A DNA stretch of 64,000 bases from NCBI RefSeq assembly GCF_001939735.1, contig NZ_MJIL01000048.1, positions 176,129-240,128 of the forward strand, given 5' to 3'. Both the position numbers and the translations under genes were made by a program. Positions 61,801 through 64,000 of this stretch are shown piece by piece (within the stretch, counting starts at the first letter, position 1; each line of letters starts with the position of its first letter). Under the pieces are notes generated by a model that searched no databases, had not been told where the DNA came from, and saw only the letters and a program-made list of their open reading frames with translations. Source of the DNA: Photobacterium proteolyticum (lineage in GTDB: Bacteria; Pseudomonadota; Gammaproteobacteria; Enterobacterales; Vibrionaceae).

Positions 61801-62862
61801 CTAATCAAGCAATGATAGCTCTTCTATTCTCTTAACCAAATTATCAGCCATCACTCGATGCTCAGATTCAATAGGGTGCCCCATACATCCTAAATGTTCA
61901 GTCATATAATAATGACTATACACATCTTCAATATTTCGAGCAGCCAGCTGTGCTTCTACTGCACCCATTGGCTCTTTGAACCAATCTTTTGAAATCATCA
62001 GAATAGGAACATCACCATACCGAGCTCGCTGCTGAAGAATAAAGTCAACATAGGTATTCACCCAGACATCGAAAAAAGTGCCCATATCAGGCCAAGGTTC
62101 ACCGGGCTGCAAGGGTGTACTAAAGTCATTGCTTCCCAAGTTAATTACAACAAGGTCCGGATGACGATCTTGATACTCTTCGCCTGTATTAAAAATGGAG
62201 CCGGCCTTATTTTTGTAATGAGGAAGATTATGATACGGCTCACCACCGTTCCAGTTTCTTACCATCCCCAAACCGGAATAGGCAACTAAAGTGCGGCTAG
62301 CATCGAGCTCATCAGCAGCAATAGAAGCATAAGATAAACGCGCATTTGTCGTATCTATCACCTCTGCCGTTGTACACTCTCGCTTGTTAGATTCATTACC
62401 GTATCCCACGGTAATCGAATCACCATAGAACAAGATATGCGGTTGCTGTTCCCAGACACCTTCAATTTCGCCATCCGCTTCAAAGCTATCAACTCGGATC
62501 ATGGCATCATAATTCTCATTACGTTTAATGAGCTCTACATGCACTTCCTCTTCCTCGGGGAAGTTCAAAAGATCATAGTTAGCCAAACCAGCAGATGTCT
62601 TTAGAATATGGCTAAACTCACCATCAACCATCACATCGAACTGTGTACCACGTCCATCTAAATTAACGGCCAACCGAGTACCGGAAAATTCAAACTGAAT
62701 ACTTGAACCAGGCCAACTCAGTTCGACATTGCCTTCGTTCCAGTCTTTGACGTGCCTCCCCTCGTAGTTAATTCGATAATCTGTTGCAGAGATCGTTGTA
62801 GCAAGCACATTACTACTTAGAACCACCGAAGCCATTAAAGTCGCCGCTTTTACCAGTGACAT
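61801..62862 (-). CDS. Secreted SGNH hydrolase, carbohydrate esterase family 2-like
   Basis: 353 residues from MSLVKAATL; GGAGGG lies at ideal distance from this ATG, whereas ATGs further upstream are too close to it or lack a site. The signal peptide ends near VLATT at residue 22. A beta-sandwich domain (about 25-135) with YEGRHVKDW and WPGSSIQFEFSG is followed by the SGNH domain. Ser149 is in GDSITVGYG, Gly in YSGLGMVRNW, Asn245 in LGSND, and His329 in GHPIESEHR. This two-domain plan matches CE2 deacetylases acting on polysaccharides. The natural substrate is not known; removal of acetyl groups from environmental glycans fits the chitin setting. Confidence 0.88.
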   Translation of the reverse strand: MSLVKAATLMASVVLSSNVLATTISATDYRINYEGRHVKDWNEGNVELSWPGSSIQFEFSGTRLAVNLDGRGTQFDVMVDGEFSHILKTSAGLANYDLLNFPEEEEVHVELIKRNENYDAMIRVDSFEADGEIEGVWEQQPHILFYGDSITVGYGNESNKRECTTAEVIDTTNARLSYASIAADELDASRTLVAYSGLGMVRNWNGGEPYHNLPHYKNKAGSIFNTGEEYQDRHPDLVVINLGSNDFSTPLQPGEPWPDMGTFFDVWVNTYVDFILQQRARYGDVPILMISKDWFKEPMGAVEAQLAARNIEDVYSHYYMTEHLGCMGHPIESEHRVMADNLVKRIEELSLLD

Positions 62863-63141
62863 AACCATACCCTCCATGCACTTGGTTTCACAAAAGTTGC
62901 AACACGCTATCAAGATTCCTACTAAGTAACAATTCAGTAGCTAACGGATAAGTGTGAAATTTTATGTGTAATTGCAAGCATTCGGGACACCATACAACCA
63001 GCATGAAACGCATCTTATTTCACACATATCAATTGGAAGGTAATTCAATGTTCTAATCACAATACGATTCACTTTGATATTGCTATAAACAATATCATCA
63101 GCTAAAAGCAGACTGCTATATACATCCCAAGCAGTGATTAT

Positions 63142-63447
63142 TTATTCCCTGGCAACACATCCCTCCAATCTAATCTCATTCCACTCAAGCATGGCTTCAT
63201 CTCCCTTTGTGTATAGATAAGTACTGCCCTCCAGATCACGATACTGCGCCCCCGAAGCCGAGCGCCGTCTCTCAAGTGTTCGGGTATCATTCAAATAATT
63301 CACGATCGCAGACTCTGCGGTAGGGTACGTTAATGTGAAGTATTGCCCAGCCTGACAATCATAGGTGATCTCGGCCGGAAAGCTGCTCTGATCCGTCGTA
63401 CACGCAACTAATGACCACAAACCGACAGCTAACACTATCTTTCGCAT
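63142..63447 (-). CDS. MliC-like lysozyme-inhibitor lipoprotein
   Basis: 101-residue lipoprotein with lipobox LVAC at 13-16, so Cys16 should be lipidated. The mature part follows the MliC/COG3895 plan: an early YDCQAGQYF, a central ASGAQYRD, and a late Cys in EGCVARE that would pair with the first. Members sit in the outer or inner membrane and inhibit c-type lysozyme. A GAGGGA ribosome binding site precedes the ATG. It is a single gene, with 279 bases to the esterase gene containing nothing I can identify. Confidence 0.78.
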   Translation of the reverse strand: MRKIVLAVGLWSLVACTTDQSSFPAEITYDCQAGQYFTLTYPTAESAIVNYLNDTRTLERRRSASGAQYRDLEGSTYLYTKGDEAMLEWNEIRLEGCVARE

Positions 63448-63673
63448 AATCTATCCCTCACAGGTTTTATTGATAAGTCTAGCAATAAGAAAGAGTTCTG
63501 AATCTTAGCGATGTACTAGAAGCGAGAATAAAGCGGCAAAGCCCAGACGTGAAAAAGCCCCGCGTTTTCTGCGGTGAGCTGTCGAAGAAGTAGCTAAGCG
63601 GTGAGCACGCCTAGTCCGGGCTTGCGCACAAGCGGGACTCTTTCGCACGAAGGCATACATTTCTTTAAGACGC
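63448..63673. other. Spacer between MliC-like gene and tRNA region
   Basis: No gene seen. The right half, from about 63535, is GC-rich and holds the outermost tRNA-operon terminator. The left half is unremarkable. Confidence 0.5.
63552..63583 (-). terminator. Outer terminator of the tRNA unit
   Basis: On the minus strand AGCTCACCGC, an AGAAAA loop, and GCGGGGCT are followed by TTTTT. The stem has mismatches. Confidence 0.55.
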
Positions 63674-63703
63674 AAAAAAGCCCAAGCATTTCGGCTTGGG
63701 CTT
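63674..63703 (-). terminator. tRNA-unit terminator, copy 2
   Basis: AAGCCCAAGC and GCTTGGGCTT stem, with a T run on the minus strand. It is identical to the terminator at 63900-63930. Confidence 0.88.
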
Positions 63704-63711
63704 AGTATAAG

Positions 63712-63731
63712 TGGCGGAGCGGACGGGACTC
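63712..63731 (-). pseudogene. tRNA-Asp 3'-end remnant 1
   Basis: These 20 bases equal the last 20 bases of the tRNA-Asp gene at 63938 (acceptor 3' strand, part of the T arm, CCA). Beyond them the sequence diverges, although a G/C-rich tRNA-like tail continues to about 63775. Confidence 0.7.
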
Positions 63732-63794
63732 AACGCGCACGGCCAGTGCCGCGACCTAGAGGCCGCAGGACTCTTGGGAGCGATATATAACAAA

Positions 63795-63821
63795 AAACCC
63801 TGCCGTTACCGACAGGGTTTC
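63795..63821 (-). terminator. Terminator between tRNA remnants
   Basis: AAACCCTG and CAGGGTTT stem with T run on the minus strand. Different in sequence from the two flanking terminators. Confidence 0.85.
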
Positions 63822-63829
63822 TTAATAAG

Positions 63830-63878
63830 TGGCGGAGCGGCCGGGGTCGCGATCGACCGGGACTCATTCAACCGCAGG
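63830..63878 (-). pseudogene. tRNA 3'-end remnant 2
   Basis: Begins with the CCA-bearing acceptor end seen in the tRNA-Asp gene (TGGCGGAGCGG on the plus strand). It then differs and holds an imperfect second GGGACTC. It cannot fold as a full tRNA. Confidence 0.55.
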
Positions 63879-63899
63879 TTGAACACAATCTTCAAACGT

Positions 63900-63930
63900 A
63901 AAAAAGCCCAAGCATTTCGGCTTGGGCTTA
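63900..63930 (-). terminator. Terminator of tRNA-Asp
   Basis: AAGCCCAAGC and GCTTGGGCTT hairpin with six T on the minus strand, seven bases after the CCA end. Confidence 0.9.
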
Positions 63931-63957
63931 GTATAAGTGGCGGAGCGGACGGGACTC
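63900..63957. repeat. 58-base direct repeat, copy 2
   Basis: Copy joined to the real tRNA-Asp gene; same orientation as copy 1, 226 bases away. Confidence 0.9.
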
Positions 63958-64000
63958 GAACCCGCGACCCCCGGCGTGACAGGCCGGTATTCTAACCAAC
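63938..64000 (-). tRNA. tRNA-Asp (GTC), 5' end beyond the window
   Basis: The minus strand gives, 3' to 5', an encoded CCA, the acceptor strand GTCCGCTCCG, a T arm with GGTTCGAGTCC, the variable loop, and an anticodon arm CCGGCCTGTCACGCCGG with GTC as anticodon. The visible part stops in the D arm (GTTGGTTAGAA) at the window edge. About 14 bases of the 5' end are missing. Confidence 0.93.

Larger units (their letters stand above)
63674..63731. repeat. 58-base direct repeat, copy 1
   Basis: Identical to 63900-63957. The unit is terminator plus the last 20 bases of tRNA-Asp. Confidence 0.9.

Noticed and set aside
63711..63995. A 94-codon plus-strand open frame ending in ADGTRTRDPRRDRP
   Set aside because: It runs antisense through tRNA remnants and the tRNA-Asp gene; this peptide ending is a well-known artefact of translating tRNA genes.

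Overview
The window looks like chromosome 1 of a marine member of the Vibrionaceae, perhaps a fairly GC-rich Photobacterium or a relative; the genus is an inference. The evidence is gene order. mtnN-cbiB-btuF-TRIC, erpA-clcA-hemL and the chiS-chitobiose locus all appear in the arrangement known from Vibrio and Photobacterium, and the protein sequences fit.

Layout. 323-6213: gltB-gltD, NADPH glutamate synthase. 6353-9561: mtnN, cbiB, btuF and a TRIC-type channel. 9723-18387: tyrS, an M23 peptidase, erpA, clcA, hemL, a 35-residue Cys-rich membrane peptide, a PerM-like protein and rsmC. 18725-37217: the complete chitin-oligosaccharide system. This is the hybrid sensor ChiS, a 772-base control region, a solute-binding protein with a four-gene ABC importer, then a GH9 glucosaminidase, a GlcNAc kinase, a GH20 hexosaminidase, a GH94 chitobiose phosphorylase and a hexosamine phosphomutase. 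Chitobiose is imported, then cleaved by phosphate or by hydrolysis, and the GlcNAc and GlcNAc-1-P are converted to GlcNAc-6-P.

37503-61759 is the accessory highlight, a roughly 24 kb hybrid trans-AT polyketide/non-ribosomal peptide cluster. Seven minus-strand genes, tightly packed and partly overlapping, run in transcription order: free-standing malonyl transferase; PKS1 (KS-DH-KR-ACP); PKS2 (KS-DH-KR-ACP); PKS3 (atypical KS-ACP-epimerase-like C domain); two ABC exporter half-transporters; NRPS (A-PCP-C-A(Gly)-PCP-half C). A divergent type II thioesterase gene completes it. No acyltransferase lies inside the modules. Read in gene order, the predicted product is a short dienoyl polyketide joined to an unknown amino acid and glycine. 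I do not recognise it as a described cluster.

61801-64000: an SGNH/CE2-like esterase, a MliC-like lipoprotein, then a tRNA-Asp gene cut by the window edge. It is preceded by two short copies of a tRNA 3' end, each with its own terminator. Together with the AT-rich thioesterase end, these repeats suggest that the chitin locus-to-tRNA interval is a site of gene gain.
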